Positions 1-12,735 of a DNA stretch of 64,000 bases are shown piece after piece. The notes below the pieces were generated by a model. That model ran no database searches, was not told the DNA's origin, and was given only the letters and a program-made list of their open reading frames with translations. Each line of letters opens with the position of its first letter. Within the stretch, counting starts at the first letter, position 1. Both the position numbers and the translations under genes were made by a program. Source of the stretch: Daucus carota subsp. sativus (taxonomy: Eukaryota; Streptophyta; Magnoliopsida; Apiales; Apiaceae); NCBI RefSeq assembly GCF_001625215.2, contig NC_030385.2, positions 28,421,598 through 28,485,597 on the forward strand, written 5' to 3'.

Positions 1-1101
1 GAGCTTGGTTTGTTTTTTTAGTGTGTTTTGGTGTGATTCGATGTCCGAGACGTTAAATCTGCTGGATTTTCAGAGGTTTGATTCAGTGATTTATATGAAA
101 TAGTGATTACGAGCGATTGATCACACTGATTTTGGCGAAGGAGATACATGTGTATATATCAATTTCAACAAATCACTTGATTACTGATAAAGATCTCATC
201 TTCCCCTCTTCCTCTCTAAACCCTAGCCTCCATTAAAGATTTTTGAGGGGGTTTCAATCGGTTTAAACCGGTGGAAAGCCCCAATTCTTTTTTTTTCTAT
301 TTTCCTGTTTTGCAATCTTATTTTCCATTCAATAAGTTTCCAATATATTTGGGTTTTGTTAGTCTCTCCTTGTGAGAGTTGATTTGTTTTGTTTTGGTGT
401 TCTTCATGACCTGGGTTATAGATCGACATAATTTTTATGGGTTTGATTCAGGCTTGAAGGTTATTATGGAATCGCATTTATGGTCGATTGTTCAAAACAG
501 TCAGGTGAAAACCAATCAGATGGAAACAATGAAACAAGTGTATATATTCATCATCTTCAAATCACTCAGTTGCCTCTCCAAGAAGGAAGGATTCAACATC
601 GATATTCTTCAGCGTCAGTCCAATTTCGATTATATTTGTAGATGCCGTACTGCTTTTAATTAATGAATTGATTCCTTTTTATAAAAAAAAAAATCACTTG
701 ATTGTGTCTTCATAAAGACTACATTAATCAGCGATATGATCTATTTTATATTTGTTCGACTATATTGTTGTTGTAGATGCCGCATGATTTTTTATTATTG
801 AATTAATTCTTATTTTTTCAAAAAAAAAAAAAAACCAAGCACCCCAAATCAAAATCAGATTTCTATTCATTTAATGACTCGATTTCAAAATCGTTATTAC
901 TGATAATTAAGTATTAAACATAGAAATGAAACGAATCTATTAAAAAAATTAATGTGATTGTCAACCGGTTTCCAATTTTAAAAGTACATCGTAAAATTGA
1001 GACCTCGGAACAAAAGCAGCAGAAGTGTCACTGCTTCAAACAAAACCCTCTCAACTCCCTCAATCAAAAGCCCTGAACCCTAGCTCCACTAACTGAATAC
1101 A
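1..1101. other. Intergenic region left of the F-box gene
   Basis: No gene is supported. A stretch near 201-240 resembles a plant 5' leader (pyrimidine-rich, with AAACCCTAG). The reading frame that follows it (379-663) has no recognisable domain. Two poly(A)-ended segments lie at 638-833 and are listed separately. The last 80 bases before the F-box start are CT-rich and contain CCCTAG, which fits the F-box leader. Confidence 0.5.
638..833 (+). repeat. Two related poly(A)-ended segments, possible retroposon 3' tails
   Basis: Segments 638-693 and 774-833 both begin GTAGATGCCG, continue through a similar TTAATTAATGAATTGATT-like stretch and end in a run of 11 or more A. This looks like the 3' end of plant L1 or SINE copies inserted next to each other, or one tail duplicated. 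No coding part of a LINE is recognisable nearby, so the family assignment is a guess. Confidence 0.35.
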
Positions 1102-2433
1102 ATGGTGAAGAATGCAAAAACAAAGAGAAGAAATCATAAACACCCAAGACCCTCAAACCCCCCAGCAATTGAGGACAAGAAACCCACCATTGTAAAGACT
1201 CTCCCAGCAAGTCTTATTCTTGAAATTCTTTGCAGAACCCCTGTAAAATCTCTGGTAAGATTTAAGTGTGTTTCGAAATCTTGGCTTGCTCTGCTTAATC
1301 ACCCCACTTTTATCCACATGCATCTTCGTTTCAATACTATTTCAAGAGACACACGGCTTATATGCAATTGTAATCATTTCATTGCTTTGTTAAGCTTCAG
1401 TCAGCCCCCCATTCCTGTCCTAAACATCAATAGGAACTTCACTACTAGGCCTAATTACCCTAGGAGAATTAACTTCCCTGATTTCTCCAAGAATATGGTA
1501 CTTGCTGGTTCGATTAATGGGGTAGTGTGTCTGACTCATTATAAAGAAATGTTGGGGCGTTATGTGGCATTGTGGAACCCGGCTATAAATCAGTGGAATC
1601 CGATTGAGCTTGGTCGATCCAGGTCATGGCAAAATGTGTCGGTTGGTTTTGGGTTTGATGCAGTGACTTGTGATTACAAGATTATTTGCATTGTTCCGGA
1701 TTATTACACTGTTCCTGTTAGTGCTGTTTCTTTTGATATGTTCATTGGATGGTCTTCGGTTGAGATTTACTCTGCAAACCTGGGTTCTTGGGTAAATGTT
1801 CCTAGAAGGAGAACGATTCCTTTCTCTCCCTATGCTTATTCACAACATTGTAATTTTATTGTTAGAGGTGTTCCATATTGGGCAGGGATAGATGCAGGGG
1901 AGTCAGCGACTCCTCGTCCGCTGGAGGTTTTGGGGAGAATTGATCCCTGCACTGGTTCATATATGAAGGTATTGTATCCCCAGCATATCAAGAATATGAG
2001 TACTAGGGTTCTTCCTGTGAACTTGAGGGGTTCAGTTGCGGCTCTAATTCATTCTCCTGGTGAGCATCCGAACCAGATGGTTGATTTGCATGTGCTGGAT
2101 GAGAGCACTGCTAAGTGGACAAAGTTGTATACTATTGGGCCCCTCATTTTTGAAAACCTGCAGATTCCTCAGTGCTTTAGCACTGGTGAGCTTGTACTTG
2201 AGTCGTGGAGAGGGGGCATAAATCGTGTTTCAGATCTGCTTTCTTGTTTCTGTGACCCTAAAACTAATCTCGTGCTTCCTAACAAAGAAATTGAGGTGTT
2301 ACATCCATTCTGGGGTGATTCCTACAGTCATGTAGAAAGCCTAGTATGTGTCAAGGGAATGGTGCAAATCGGGAAGGAGCAGAATGACAAGAAGACCAAG
2401 TCCAAGACGAGGAACTGGTATTTTCATTTCTAA
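1102..2433 (+). CDS. F-box protein with F-box-associated domain
   Basis: Single-exon 443-residue protein. After a basic N-terminus, residues 34-75 form an F-box (LPASLILEILCRTPVKSLVR, then the F-box signature VSKSWLALL). This part binds SKP1 in SCF E3 ubiquitin ligases. Residues about 130-400 show the F-box-associated pattern: GVVCL, then LWNPAINQW, then GFGFDAVTCDYKI, then an EIYS..LGSW strand, as in the plant CPR1/CPR30-like F-box family. That region is thought to recruit the substrate, which cannot be read from sequence. Length and single-exon structure suit the family. The ATG is preceded by a CT-rich leader. The Helitron boundary lies about 790 bases downstream, so the gene itself is not interrupted. 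Family call is firm; the target is unknown. Confidence 0.9.
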   Translation: MVKNAKTKRRNHKHPRPSNPPAIEDKKPTIVKTLPASLILEILCRTPVKSLVRFKCVSKSWLALLNHPTFIHMHLRFNTISRDTRLICNCNHFIALLSFSQPPIPVLNINRNFTTRPNYPRRINFPDFSKNMVLAGSINGVVCLTHYKEMLGRYVALWNPAINQWNPIELGRSRSWQNVSVGFGFDAVTCDYKIICIVPDYYTVPVSAVSFDMFIGWSSVEIYSANLGSWVNVPRRRTIPFSPYAYSQHCNFIVRGVPYWAGIDAGESATPRPLEVLGRIDPCTGSYMKVLYPQHIKNMSTRVLPVNLRGSVAALIHSPGEHPNQMVDLHVLDESTAKWTKLYTIGPLIFENLQIPQCFSTGELVLESWRGGINRVSDLLSCFCDPKTNLVLPNKEIEVLHPFWGDSYSHVESLVCVKGMVQIGKEQNDKKTKSKTRNWYFHF

Positions 2434-3224
2434 GCTTTGATATTGTTAAATTTCTCTTTTGGTTGTGAAAAATTTTGTTATGAAGCAGAGGAATTACTAT
2501 ATATAGTATTGCACTGCTCTAGTTGCTTTAGTCGACATTTGGCAGTAGCAAATTTGAGTCCTTGGAGTTTTAATAAAAAAAAATACATTTAAAACTTAGT
2601 CATCAAAATTCAAAGTGTTGGGGGCATACTTGTGTTATAAACCAGTTTTAGTCCAATCTGTGCGCTGCTCGCGTATACATCATGTATATATCTAGCCTGT
2701 CTCATTTTTAAATTCATCATGTGTCTGTCTATCGTTATCTTATGAATATGATCTGTTTTGTTGCTTTTTTTAATTGGTAACAGCCTAACTAAGCCTTGTT
2801 AGTTGTTACTTGACTAATTACGTGGGGGTGACTACTTTTTCAGGACTAGATTCTTGCTTCAGTGACTGAATACTGATGTCAATTTTCTTGTTCAGTTTAT
2901 TTTTTTTGACTGAGGTTGTTTTATAGCTTCCTTGCACCGAGGAGGCACATAATGCCTAGGACCTAGGGGTACTGGTGGAGTACCTTGATATTTTGGGTGT
3001 ATATTCTGTATGTACTATGTTGAAGTAGCATAGTTGACAAGATTTGAGTTCAAACAAGTAGCCTGTATGTAGGGTTCATTTACAAAATTTCGATGACTGT
3101 AGCAAAGCTAGCTTGAAGGCTGTGGCGGGGTCATTTATTTAAATTATTTTTGGCAATACGTAGATATGTATATACCCTCCCTTCTTTTTGCCTCTGCTCG
3201 CACCATCTGTCATTATATGTAAAA
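2434..3224. other. F-box 3' region and Helitron left flank
   Basis: AT-rich sequence downstream of the F-box stop, presumably the 3' UTR followed by intergenic DNA. I see no gene and no clear repeat in it. It ends in the host A that abuts the Helitron terminus at 3225. Confidence 0.5.
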
Positions 3225-3252
3225 CTAGTATGTTTGCCCGCTCCGCATGGGC
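3225..3252 (-). other. Helitron 3' terminus: hairpin and CTAG
   Basis: On the minus strand the element ends with GCCCATGCGGAGCGGGC (3236-3252), which can fold as a short stem of 4-5 pairs. It is followed by AAACATACTAG, and the next host base is T. A stem-loop about 11 bases before CTRR is the Helitron 3' signature that stops rolling-circle transfer. Confidence 0.85.
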
Positions 3253-3934
3253 CTAAAAAAATAATGTTTTTATAAAAATTAAGCTCGCTAAAAAATGTAT
3301 TTGAATGGTTAATTTTATTTTTTTGTTTTTTTAATTGTTTTTTTTATGTATGAAGTTAATTATAATTTAAAAATATTCTTTTAATGAAGTGAATATTAAC
3401 GGTTGCATTATTTATTAATTGATAACATGTATTATTAAAAAGCACATAACAAAATTACTGAATTTTCTACTATTGGTATTGAAGTTTTTGAAGAATTTTG
3501 TGTAATATATTACAAAAAATGAGAATAACATTTACTATTAAAAACAACGTAATACGTATTTCGAAGAAAATACGTATTCTTAATGAAGCCATGAAAGAAT
3601 AGTGCAAATTAAAAAAAATTAAAAAGAACATTTATTATTAAAAACAAAATAACAATATTCCTTAAATTTGTACGGTTAATAATGAAGCTATGGAAAAAGA
3701 ATGCAATATGTAAAAAAAATAAAAAACAAAGCCACAGATCCGTTTAGATTTGAACTCTATCATAAACAGCCCGGGAGTTACTCTTAGTATGCCTGTGTAA
3801 ATGTATGTAACTCCCACCTAAGTAGTCATTAACTGCCATTTATTTACTACTCCCCAACCGTTACTTACTTCTCCTTTTGATGTAGAATATTCTGATAATT
3901 CTTATTCTTCTTGTTTACAGTTCTGAATTGAGGG
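3253..3934. other. AT-rich subterminal Helitron DNA with a small palindrome
   Basis: No gene. Long A and T runs lie between the 3' terminus and B3-1. A perfect 11-base inverted repeat, AATACGTATTT, sits at 3551-3561 and 3568-3578 with a 6-base loop. The region from about 3770 to 3960 probably holds the B3-1 promoter and first leader exon. Confidence 0.5.
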
Positions 3935-4056
3935 AATTATCTTCCGATTTTGTCTTTCTCCAGGTAAGGTATTTCATTCTCCCACTTCAGTTCTTTTTGT
4001 CCTTTTTTGTTTTGTTCGTATGTTGTCTAAAGGGATTTTGTAAACCTTGCAGAGCA

Positions 4057-5570
4057 ATGGAGTTTGCAGGCGTCATTGTAGAGAAGTGGGTTAAAGTATT
4101 GACCAATGCTGATCTGGACTCAGATGAGATGGTTTGTGTTTTTTTTGTTCATTGCATGCCATATGTATCTAAGTCTATGTATATTATGTGAAATGGGCTT
4201 GGTATGTTTTTATAATTGCAGCGATTGCCGCCTAAGTTTGTTAAGAAATATGTTAATCGGCTTAAAACAAATTCCCTGTTGAAATTTCGTAATGGTTACG
4301 AAATAGCCACTGTCTTCAACCATGAAACCGGAACATTCAGTGGACTGTCTACTATGTATGAGGACTTTCTCTTTGAAGTGGGTCAGATGCTAGTGTTTGA
4401 GTTTGATGGTTCTTGTGATTTCAATGTTTATGTCATCGACACTGATCTTACAGAGGTTGAGTACCCTCCAGTTCTTCATCATACACAGAGTGGGCATCCT
4501 CGTGTTGGTAAAATTGTCCTCTAACTGTAGTATTTGTAATGTTCATGTTATCTTTTTGTTATATCTTCAAATATCGAGTATTGGCCTAAATTTATACCCT
4601 CTCTGTTGTTTATCTGTATCATAGTTTCTGTGAAAAGAGGTGGCTTGAAATTTGTTTATTTTGTCAAAGAGGAGTCGCCCCTTTATGATGAATTAGTAAG
4701 TTGGGTTTTGCACTTTGCATTCTTAAATGTTTTCTTTGCTTCATCTACGTGCATGACATTACTGTTTTTTGGCAGGAGCCTCCTGCATCGTTTAAAAGAT
4801 CATTTCGTTTTTTTCCTGGTTATCAGAACTATATTTTTAGTAATGGGAAGAAGATTGACGGGGTTTATAATAATGAAAGTGGTAAATTTAAAGGCCTGAG
4901 CAAATTTTGCTCCATTTTAGGCCTTGAGAATTTTAGCCAGTTTAACTTGGTGCTGTTCACTTATGAGGAACATGGGATGAGTTCTGTAGCTTTTTTTGAT
5001 GATCACTTTGTTGAAGTACTATTCCCTGGAACGCCATTGTCTATTGGTATAGTAGTTTATACATTTCATTTCTAACCTGTGAGTTGTTATGTTTATATAC
5101 GTTGCTGAAGACATTTTTATAGCATTGATATGTGCTTGGTTTATAGGTCAAAACTCAGAGAATCCCACAGCTACTGGACGTATTGAGATTGTCGTGAAGC
5201 CTTATCACATGTACCAATACAGCTACGGAGTGGTAATTTTTGGAGTTATCACCTTTTGAACATTGTTTGGGCATTAGATTTTACTGTTGTTCATCACACA
5301 TGTTCAATGTAGGATGTGTCAACAGTGCATAACTCGATTACCGCTTTCTGGAAGAAGACAGACTACATCAACCTCCACTCAGGAGAAAGGTCATGGAAGG
5401 TGCAGGTCAAGTGTCGAGGTGTCAAAAACCGGCGTTCAACAATCAACAATGGATGGATCCAGCTTAGGGAGGATTTGGGATTGGTCGAAGGTGATATTGT
5501 GGTCTTAGAGTGTGCCCACTTTTGTGGTAATCATTTTGCTCTCCATGTTGTCAAGAATGATGGTGCATAG
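4057..5570 (+). CDS. B3-1, three-domain B3-like DNA-binding protein (first copy, intact)
   Basis: Six exons: 4057-4131, 4222-4507, 4625-4695, 4776-5046, 5147-5232 and 5313-5570, all with GT-AG borders and consistent phases. They give 348 residues. Three B3-like units are seen. The first, RLPPKFVKKYV to FDGSCDFNVYVID, is the clearest. The middle one is weaker (FKRSFRFFPGYQNYIF to FPGTP). The last runs from FWKKTDYINL through SWKVQV to LREDLGLVEGDIVVLEC. The layout resembles plant REM proteins, which bind DNA; no target is evident. A leader intron (3964-4050) ends a few bases before the ATG. The gene converges on RPA-2 and lies next to the Helitron 3' end. This copy reads cleanly, unlike the second copy. 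Confidence 0.78.
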
Positions 5571-6180
5571 AGTTGGTTTATTTGTTATTATGCACTGACG
5601 ATATTTCCAATGGGTCATCCTCTTCTCACGTACTTATAATTACCAAACTGGTAGACTTTGCTGTATTGTTAACGTTGGCCCCTTTTGTGTGCAACTGAAT
5701 ATACTCTATTAGGGAGTAGTAAAATTAAGGCTGGTCATTACTTTTGGTTCAACCTTGGTTATTTACTTTGGTTTATGCTTTTATTGTTTATGTTTTTCGT
5801 TTCCCTTGTATTAACATGTATTAAGTTCTCTGCATTTCTGCTATGGCTTGGTATGTATTAAGTTTAAGTAGCTGTGACATAAGAATAAGAGTTGGCATAT
5901 TTTATGCTGTGCAGTTGTGGAATATGATATTTTATGGGGATGCCTAAACAGAGGAAAATAAATATTAACTTAAAAAATATTAAAACAGAGTTGCAGTTGG
6001 ACTTAATATTACAAATCATAAATTGTTTTGGCAAAAGCTCATAACCATACTATATATAAGAAATCTTATATTAGGGAACTTGTTCAACTGGTTCCTTCTC
6101 CAATGGTGCTTATGTTGTCCAAGTGTATGTTGCTTCCAGTGGTTATAGATGTCTAAGCAATAGAATTGTAATTATCAACG
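5571..6180. other. Convergent spacer between B3-1 and RPA-2 (first copy)
   Basis: Holds the 3' ends of two convergent genes. Apart from AT-rich DNA I see nothing else in it. The second copy lies at 20312-20920. Confidence 0.5.
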
Positions 6181-8209
6181 TTAGATTCTGAAACTGTAGC
6201 TGAGCATTATGTAAAGAACATATGGTTTAGTTCTCATTACCTCCCCGGTAGAGAACTCGGTTGGCTGTTGCAGATATTCCTCAGCCTCCATTGGCTCTTG
6301 GAAATCAAATCCTTCATGTATGTCATTTGCAATATACATTTCGTCGGTGTCTTGGATATTGAAACTTGCAACTTCTAGTTTAACAGTATAGTTCCCACCT
6401 TCCATTTTTTTGAAAACAGATGGGAATTTACCATTGTACTATAGCATGTGTTAGTGTTGGTTAGTTGAATTATAATCTAATGTTTAAGAGTTGAATATTG
6501 AATATACCTCTTCCTCCAACTCGAACACATCCTTGTGAAATAAACTCCGTATTGCTCTGTCCATGAGTAATAAATTTATCTCCCCCGTGTTGTCCTTACC
6601 AAGTACACAAATTCCAAACCTGTTTTCCAGTCAAAATATATTACTCTTACAGTGTAATAGTTGAAGTGGTTAAAGTGTTTAGTTGCATGCTATACTTACC
6701 TCTTTTCTGGATGTGGCACAAATCTGTTGTTGCAATTTTTACAAATTAAACGACCACCTTCTTCGTCAATCTGCTTGTAGCATGATGTGCAGACTAAATA
6801 GTACCATGCATCACAAACCTCAACATGTTTTATTTCAACTTGGCATACCACCTCTTGCTGAGTCAAAGGCACATGTCTTGATGTTAGTAAGAAATAGTAT
6901 GATAAAGCAGAATGTAAGTTATTTTGATATTAACGGGGAAAACCTGTATGTAATCCTCTCTGACTTTCTTTATATCTTCAACTGTCATCAACCTCAAACT
7001 CTTTTTCTCTATCGAAGAATCATTGTTGCTTTTCTTCAGTATATCATTAGCACTATAACATGTTGAAATATATTAAAAAAAGAAGAGTAACGTATAAGAT
7101 GAAAATGTGGCATTTGTAGATGTACATTTTACGCAGTTGCACCACACTGTGGTGGTTGTAGTTGATGTAATAGGCTGTAGGTGAGAAGTTGCAAATGTCC
7201 AGTTCCTCTGATGAATAACCACAGTTTAGAATATTTTGTCGGAGCAGTACATATAATTCTGAAATTGCACTGACTTAAGAGAGTATGGGTTCGTGGAATA
7301 CCTCTAAACATGCCAACTTTACCACTTGCAATGATTAGGATGAAAGGCTCTTCATACTTGTTCTTGTGAATATCTCTTGTAAAATCCTCAGCCATTTTGT
7401 CCCAAAGCACAACATTCAGAGTTGATCTGCAAAACAGTTTTATGATATAAGGCAACATATGCCAGAACCTATTTGAATGAGGTACTAAATTATTTAAACA
7501 AACACTTACTTTCCATCGGAAATCATCATTTTGACTTGTAGTTGCTCTTTTCCATGTCTATTGTTTATTTTTCTTAGAGCATCTCTCTTTGTCACAACAC
7601 CAACAACATCTGGTATGTAAAATGAGATAGTAAAAATGAAACAAACATATGTAATGTACGATGTCCTCAAACTTATGTAGTAAAATTTGATACCTGCAAG
7701 TAGAGTAGTTTGTTTTGATAGTTCCTTCATGTCGGCAAGATCGTAGAAATCAAAACTATTCTTTGCAATGAAATAATCTTTCTCTTCGATTTCTTTTGCC
7801 TTGGTCTGATTTGTAAAAAGAATTTGCCGATCAATGTTTATACTTCTCCACTTGTCCTCAGCAGTCAAGGGTTTAACCTGGAAGTTAGAGATGCAGTACA
7901 TTCGGCCAAGGTGCAGCATTTTCTGCATTTTGTCCATGAGAAACACTGGCACAAATGCATGCATTCTGACGTTCTATCACAGTGAATGTCAATTAGCATT
8001 TGAAGACGTAATCGTAAAATGTTAACATAGCCAAAAAAATATATCCATTTTGAACTTACTCGTGCATCAAGTAGTATGATATTATAGCCATTGATATTTC
8101 CCCCTGAAATCTTGTGCCCTGTCCACTCTCTTACTATGCGAACTTTTACTTTCCAATCAGTTCTACCTTGGTGGCATTTACTGAGAAAATCACAGTTTTG
8201 GGAGCTCAT
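6181..8209 (-). CDS. RPA-2, RPA70-like single-strand DNA-binding protein (first copy)
   Basis: Multi-exon gene; see the second copy at 20921-22948 for the reading. Exon 1 begins MSSQNCDFLSKCHQGRTDWK and runs 150 bases to a GTAAGT donor. Later exons carry OB-fold strands (KEIEEKDYFIAKNSFDFYDL, DVVGVVTKRDALRKI, LNVVLWDKMAEDF) and a zinc-ribbon-like stretch with CTSC and CKNC. One homopolymer difference from the second copy is seen near 7000. The exact 3' exon border is uncertain; the last open frame stops at 6181. Confidence 0.7.
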
Positions 8210-8591
8210 TTCTTGAGAAATGCTTAAGAACAGTACCAATGGTGGTTAAAATGAATAGCTTCAAAGAAACTGTTGGGTGCAACTTAATAGCATTAGGAAG
8301 ATTAACATTTGCTGTTGATTTGATAGGAAGCTGTAAACTTTAATACGGGACTATTACAGTTGGAGATAAATTCGTGTCATTCAATACAGTGTAGTTAATA
8401 CTGCAATATATCTTAGAAAACACATTGTGGAAGGAGCTACAATAAGCATATTAGTTACAAAAGGTGACAATGGTGCAGTTCAAACGGCTGACATAAGTTG
8501 CAATTAATGTTCGAGGACCAAAAGTTACATAGAATTCAAATTTTGTCTTCATGCAAGATCAATTCTGCAGATGCAAACAATAAATCTCAAG

Positions 8592-10887
8592 TCAGAATTT
8601 CAAGTACGCATATGTAGGTAAAATCCATTGCATGGGATAACAGGCTACTACCTTGTATTTCTCATTCTTGATGGATTTTCGCTTGCCAAGCGGTATCGCA
8701 TGCTCCAAATCATAGTCAATTGTCTCTGTTGTCTTCCTTGATCTTGTTTTGTTTGAAGATTTGCCAGTTGGTGGACTCTTATCGTGAATATTACTCTCCT
8801 GAGAAAAAGAATGATTAGTACACGTTTTTCTTTCAAAATAAAGTTGTTTAAGTGTAAAGCTCACAATTGTTAATTCAGTAGCTTTCACTGAAAGGGTAGT
8901 ATTCTTGACAGGTGAATGCGTTGCAGATGTCTCAATGCGTTTTTCTTCACTTTTATCTTCACACAGGGTTGTCTCTAAAACCATGTCTGCTTTGTCATTA
9001 ATCAGTTCGACACTCTCAGCATTGTAAACATTGGATCCTTCTACTACATTTTCCTTCTTCAAGATAAGGGTAAATGTACATGAGATTTTTTCAAAAGCCT
9101 TCAGAGGCAATGGGAAGTAAGCCGACTCACCATCCTGCAATTCATCCCTTTAAAAAATAAAATAATTGAAACGAAACAATGAGAGAATAAATAAATTTCC
9201 TGCATTTGCCACCTGAACATCATCAGCGAGAAAGTCATAGACGGTCTTTCCAGTAAGACGCGTAACTTCATCATCACTCCACATGACAGGTATAGTTCCA
9301 CTTTCGTCGGAACATAAAGTGATTAGCTGATACCTAATGAATACAATTTGTCTAAAATCAGATATCACACATTATATTTATCATGGTTGTAACAGGTAAA
9401 CTAATTTATACCTTTTATCAGGGTATGGTTTCATCTTCCCACAATTAGGACATTTGAATTTGTTCCCACTCAATTCTAGATCAACATCGCAGGCGATACA
9501 ATATTCGGCAAACCATTTCACCTTTTGATCAACTTTTTTCACAGTGAGCTTGCATTGGACTTTTTTCTACAGGATAAAACAGTACGTTAAAAGTGCACTA
9601 CTAAACATTAAAAACATTAAGGTGGCAATCACATACGTCGATATAATCTTCCTTCAAGCTGAGTATCTCTTTCACAGTGAACTTGGGTAATCCAGCTCCA
9701 TCCTCAATTTCCATTTCTGTTTTATAAAATGTCCCATCTTGAAGGCTGGAATTTTGACCGTGTCATGTTAGGCAGGAGCTGAACAATGGACGTTTCAATA
9801 TTACAGTGCTGTTACTTACCTTTTCCGTATTGAGCGCACACTGTGGTGTGAGCTATTCAAATAGACACGGGTAGCTGGAAAATTAGTTAGACTAACTTCA
9901 TCTGTGTGTAATAAGAAACAGGTTCATAAATATGATTATCAAGTAAGTTAGAGAATGGATTTATAATATGAGGATGATATGAGTACCCTTCCATTCATGA
10001 ATTTTTGCACTTGCTATGATCATGATGACTGGTTCATCTGATTTAGTATTCATAGCATCAAGTAGACTCTCTCCAATTTGACCAAAAAATGTTACGTTCA
10101 CATATGACCTACAAAGCAGTGTATTACCTGTCAATCTACTTACTATTTAACAGTGTGGAAATATAAGTATTGACATACCTCCCATCTGTTATAGTACACT
10201 TCACATTAAACTTCTCAGCATTGTCCTTTTGATAAAGTGATTTCTTCGGTAACACATCAATCACTCCAACAACATCTAATAAACAGCATTAGGTTATGAT
10301 TAGTTCTTAACAATGCTTAAACAGTATAAGCTTACAGTTTTGATATTATTTGATTTGTTGGAAACATTTTGTACCTATCAAGAACCGATTATCCTTCTTC
10401 ATTTTTTGAACATCCTCCAAGGCAAAGAAATCAAAACTCTGTGGATGAATTCTTAGTCCAGTTCCATTATCTTTAATAAGTTTTGTATCATTGTTGAAAT
10501 AAATGTGCTTTGAATTCCGCACTGCACGGTAAGTTTCATCTCCATTGTATCTTTTGACAGAGAAATTATAAACTCTGTAAAGAGCTCCTTCTTGAAGAGA
10601 GTCCTTATAGTTGTGGGAGATGTTTGAAGCAATGAAGGCATGTATCCTAACATTCTACAGCAACAATAAATATAAAGATACTGAAAGGGTAACATGACCG
10701 ATGGTGTTAATCCAAAAAAATGGTTTGTAGTACTTACAGAATCATCAATGAAGATGACATTAAAGCCCCGAAACTCATTTTTTTCTTTGCTTCTGCTTTC
10801 CCATATTGATTGCGCTCGTACTCGGATGCTCCAGTCATACCTTGAAGGATGTAACTCGGACAGAGGTGAATGCTGATTGAAAGACAT
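8592..10887 (-). CDS. RPA-1, RPA70-like single-strand DNA-binding protein (first copy)
   Basis: Same gene as 23331-25626, offset by 14739 bases and essentially identical. The ATG at 10887 begins MSFNQHSPLSELHPSRYDW, and a leader intron ends just before it. It lies directly behind RPA-2 on the same strand and is divergent from B3-2. Domain reading and exon borders are given under the second copy. Confidence 0.75.
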
Positions 10888-11281
10888 GTTCTCTTCTGAG
10901 GATAATAAATGAAACAAATTAATTATGGACCGAACGAAAAAAGGCTCATATATAGTTAATCCACACTTACCCTTTGGATGATAGTAGGCTGCAGATGATG
11001 AACAGGGGAAAATGAAGGTTAGGTTGAAAGGGGATCCTATGTATATGAATTCAGATCTAAACAGCTGTACGAAGTGTACACAAAGCAGGAATATAATATT
11101 TTAGGATAATAGTAGTGTGTTCCTCTGTCTGTAGTTAGCAATCGGCGGGAGTACAATGTATATTTTTCAAGTTGTTGGGCGGGACATCGATCATTCATTG
11201 ATTTAATTCAGAGATTTTCCTATTTTAATTTTTTAAAAAAAATAATCTGTCATATTATAATTAAAAAAATAATAATTTCTC

Positions 11282-11390
11282 AGAATATTCTTGAGTAGAT
11301 GGTCTTAGTCTAAATATGATTAGTTTATATTTCTAAGAATATTCTTGAGTAGATGGTCTTACTTTAAATATGATGCTCTCATAATATAAT
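11282..11390. repeat. 54-base tandem repeat, two copies
   Basis: The 26-base word starting AGAATATTCTTGAGTAGATG at 11282 recurs at 11336, and the bases after each are similar (AAATATGAT). The second-copy equivalent lies near 26020-26130. Confidence 0.75.
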
Positions 11391-11454
11391 TTAAAAATAA
11401 AGCTTACAAAAACATGCTTAGTTTGTTAAAAGTTTTAAATTAAGAAGAAACCTA

Positions 11455-12735
11455 TTTTATATCAAATAACTTCTCTATGTGTTATGTATGCAAATAATTC
11501 AGGAATTGTATAGATCAAACGGTATTGTTTATATAAGATACCAGTAAGGCACTGTATGGAATATTGTGTTCATTTTATTATAAAGAACTCGTAATATGTT
11601 CGACATAAGTGACTAATATGAGAATATAAGTCTAATTTAGATGAAATGACCTGTGTATGTGTTATGTATGAAGAAAATTAAATTATTGTCTACATGAAAG
11701 GGGATTGTTGTACATTTTTTTTATATTATTCGTAATTCCGTTAAAAAGACGTTTAATGTAAAATACGATCTTTAATGTCAGCAATAAGCCACTATACTAA
11801 TCACTGTGTTAATATTATTATACGAAACTCATAATATGTCCTGCACCATTAATGCGTAATGAAAAGATAATCCTGTATTATGTATTATGTATGCACATGA
11901 TTAAATAATTGTGTACATGAAACGGGATTGTTGTGCATCTTTTATATATTGTTGGTAATTGCGTTAAAAAGGCTTTTTCTGTAAAAGAGGGTCTTTAAAG
12001 TTAGGAGTAAGCCACTATATCAAATACCATGTTCATAATTTATGTATGAAACTCATAATATGTCCGTCACTATAAGCAACAGATACAAAAATAATGAATT
12101 TTAAACTGGGAAAATAGAATGTCTTGAACATTTAGAAATGCGTAATGAAAAGATAATCCTGCTTTATATCAAATAACTTTTCTATGTATTATGTGTCCAC
12201 ATGATTAAATAATTGTCTACATGAAACAGGATTGTTGTGCATGTCTTATATATTGTTGGTAATTGCGTTAAAAAAGGCTTTTTCTGTAAAAGAGGGTCTT
12301 TAACGTTAGGAGTAAGCCACTATATCAAATACCGTGTTCATAATTTTTATATGAAACTCATAATATGTCCGGCAATATAAGCAACAGATACGAAAATAAT
12401 GAATTTTAAAGTGGGAAAATAGAATGTCCTGAACATTTAGAAATGCGTAATGAAAAGATAATCCTGCTTTATATCAAAAAAGTTGTCTATGTATTATGTA
12501 TGCACAGGATTAAATAATTGTCTACATGAAACGGGATTGTTGTGCATTTTTAATATATTGTTGGTAATTGCGTTAAAAAGGTTTTTTGGTAAAAGAGGGT
12601 CTTTAAGGTTAGGAGTAAGCCACTTTATCCAATACCGTGTTCATAAATTCTGTATGAAACTCATAATATGTCCGGCAATATAAGCAACAAATACGAAAAT
12701 AATGATTTTTTAACTGGGAAAATAGAATGTCCCAA
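11455..12735. repeat. Tandem array of about 290-305-base units inside the Helitron (first copy)
   Basis: The word GAAAAGATAATCCTG recurs at 11861, 12147 and 12452, giving periods of 286 and 305 bases. Each unit continues through TGATTAAATAATTGTCTACA, GGATTGTTGTGCAT, TTGGTAATTGCGTTAAAAA, GAGGGTCTTTAA, GGAGTAAGCCACT and AACTCATAATATGTCC. More diverged units extend left to about 11455. So there are three clear and one or two worn copies. Confidence 0.8.

Noticed and set aside
379-663. 94-residue plus-strand frame as a gene
   Set aside because: No recognisable domain and odd composition; it runs into a poly(A)-ended repeat segment.
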